DNA of 64,000 nucleotides from an uncultured Pelagibacteraceae bacterium (GTDB lineage: Bacteria > Pseudomonadota > Alphaproteobacteria > Pelagibacterales > Pelagibacteraceae), in the NCBI GenBank assembly GCA_902536305.1, contig CACAWX010000002.1, positions 1-64,000 of the forward strand, read 5' to 3'. The notes under the pieces were generated by a model. It was not told the origin of the DNA. It was given only the letters and a program-made list of their open reading frames with translations, and did no database searches. Numbering within the stretch: the stretch's first letter is position 1; every line of letters begins with the position of its first letter. Shown one piece after another: positions 63,390 to 64,000 of this stretch. A program made the position numbers and the translations under genes.

Positions 63390-64000
63390 TGAATTCTTGT
63401 ATTTATAACGGAATAGTAACTCACCATCGATTTAAACCAGTTCAGCATTCATTAAAATATAATACTTTTTCATTATTTGTAGATTTAGATGAACTTGAAA
63501 AATTACATAAAGACATAAAGATATTTTCATTTAACAAATTTAATTTATTTAGTTTTTATAATAAAGATCACGGACCCCGAGATGGAAGTTCATTAAAAGA
63601 ATGGGTTCTCGAAAATTTAAAAAAATTCAATATAAATGAAAATATTTCAAATATTAAATTACTTTGTTACCCAAGAATCTTTGGCTATGTATTCAATCCA
63701 CTAAGTATTTTTTACTGTTACGACTCCGAAAAATTAAGAGCAATTTTTTATGAGGTTAAAAATACTTATAATGAGCAACATACATATATTTTTAAAGTAG
63801 TTGATCATGAGAAAATCGAACAAAAATGTAAAAAAAAATTCTATGTTTCACCATTTATGAATATGAATACTTACTATAATTTTAGACTTTTAAATCCAAA
63901 TGAAAAATTATCGGTATTTATAAAACAAACAGATGATCAAGGAGCAATTCTTACCGCAACACAGGTTGGCGATAAAAAGGAATTTTCTTTTAAACAATTA
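63389..64000 (+). CDS. DUF1365 family protein, 3' truncated by window edge
   Basis: My translation from ATG 63389: MNSCIYNGIVTHHRFKPVQHSLKYNTFSLFVDLDEL...YPRIFGYVFNPLSIFYCYD; typical neighbour of the FAD oxidoreductase. Confidence 0.88.
   Translation, partial: MNSCIYNGIVTHHRFKPVQHSLKYNTFSLFVDLDELEKLHKDIKIFSFNKFNLFSFYNKDHGPRDGSSLKEWVLENLKKFNINENISNIKLLCYPRIFGYVFNPLSIFYCYDSEKLRAIFYEVKNTYNEQHTYIFKVVDHEKIEQKCKKKFYVSPFMNMNTYYNFRLLNPNEKLSVFIKQTDDQGAILTATQVGDKKEFSFKQL

Overview
This is a low-GC, gene-dense alphaproteobacterial window. Pelagibacterales (SAR11) is the best guess, based on a permuted two-piece tmRNA, a SAM-II/SAM-V riboswitch pair upstream of metY, and very short spacers. Most of it is streamlined core genome: thyX, mrp, hflKC, a Deg-type protease, miaA, ilvB/ilvN/ilvC, leuA, mreBCD-mrdA-rodA, metY, cysE, livHMGF-azlCD, tctCBA, acnA and gcvTHP. 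The most unusual region is positions 1-2750, directly downstream of the minus-strand permuted tmRNA gene. The last ~22-25 bp of the tmRNA coding piece (tmRNA sense: GGGGCACCTGGCAACAGAACGCCCC) recurs four more times, at about 568, 1148, 1496 and 2314. Each interval holds exactly one complete unrelated ORF in either orientation: DUF3764-like, small lipoprotein, FkbM methyltransferase, DUF2784. A formyltransferase gene lies beyond the outermost copy and runs off the window. This looks like an integron-like single-gene cassette array whose recombination site derives from the tmRNA 3' end. No recombinase is visible in the window. Secondary highlights: a possible relay hairpin and 15-codon leader ORF between SAM-V and metY, a split inverse-autotransporter-like gene pair, a glaH-tctCBA linkage, and two structured intergenic elements. 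All calls come from reading the sequence and the supplied ORF track; no database search was run.
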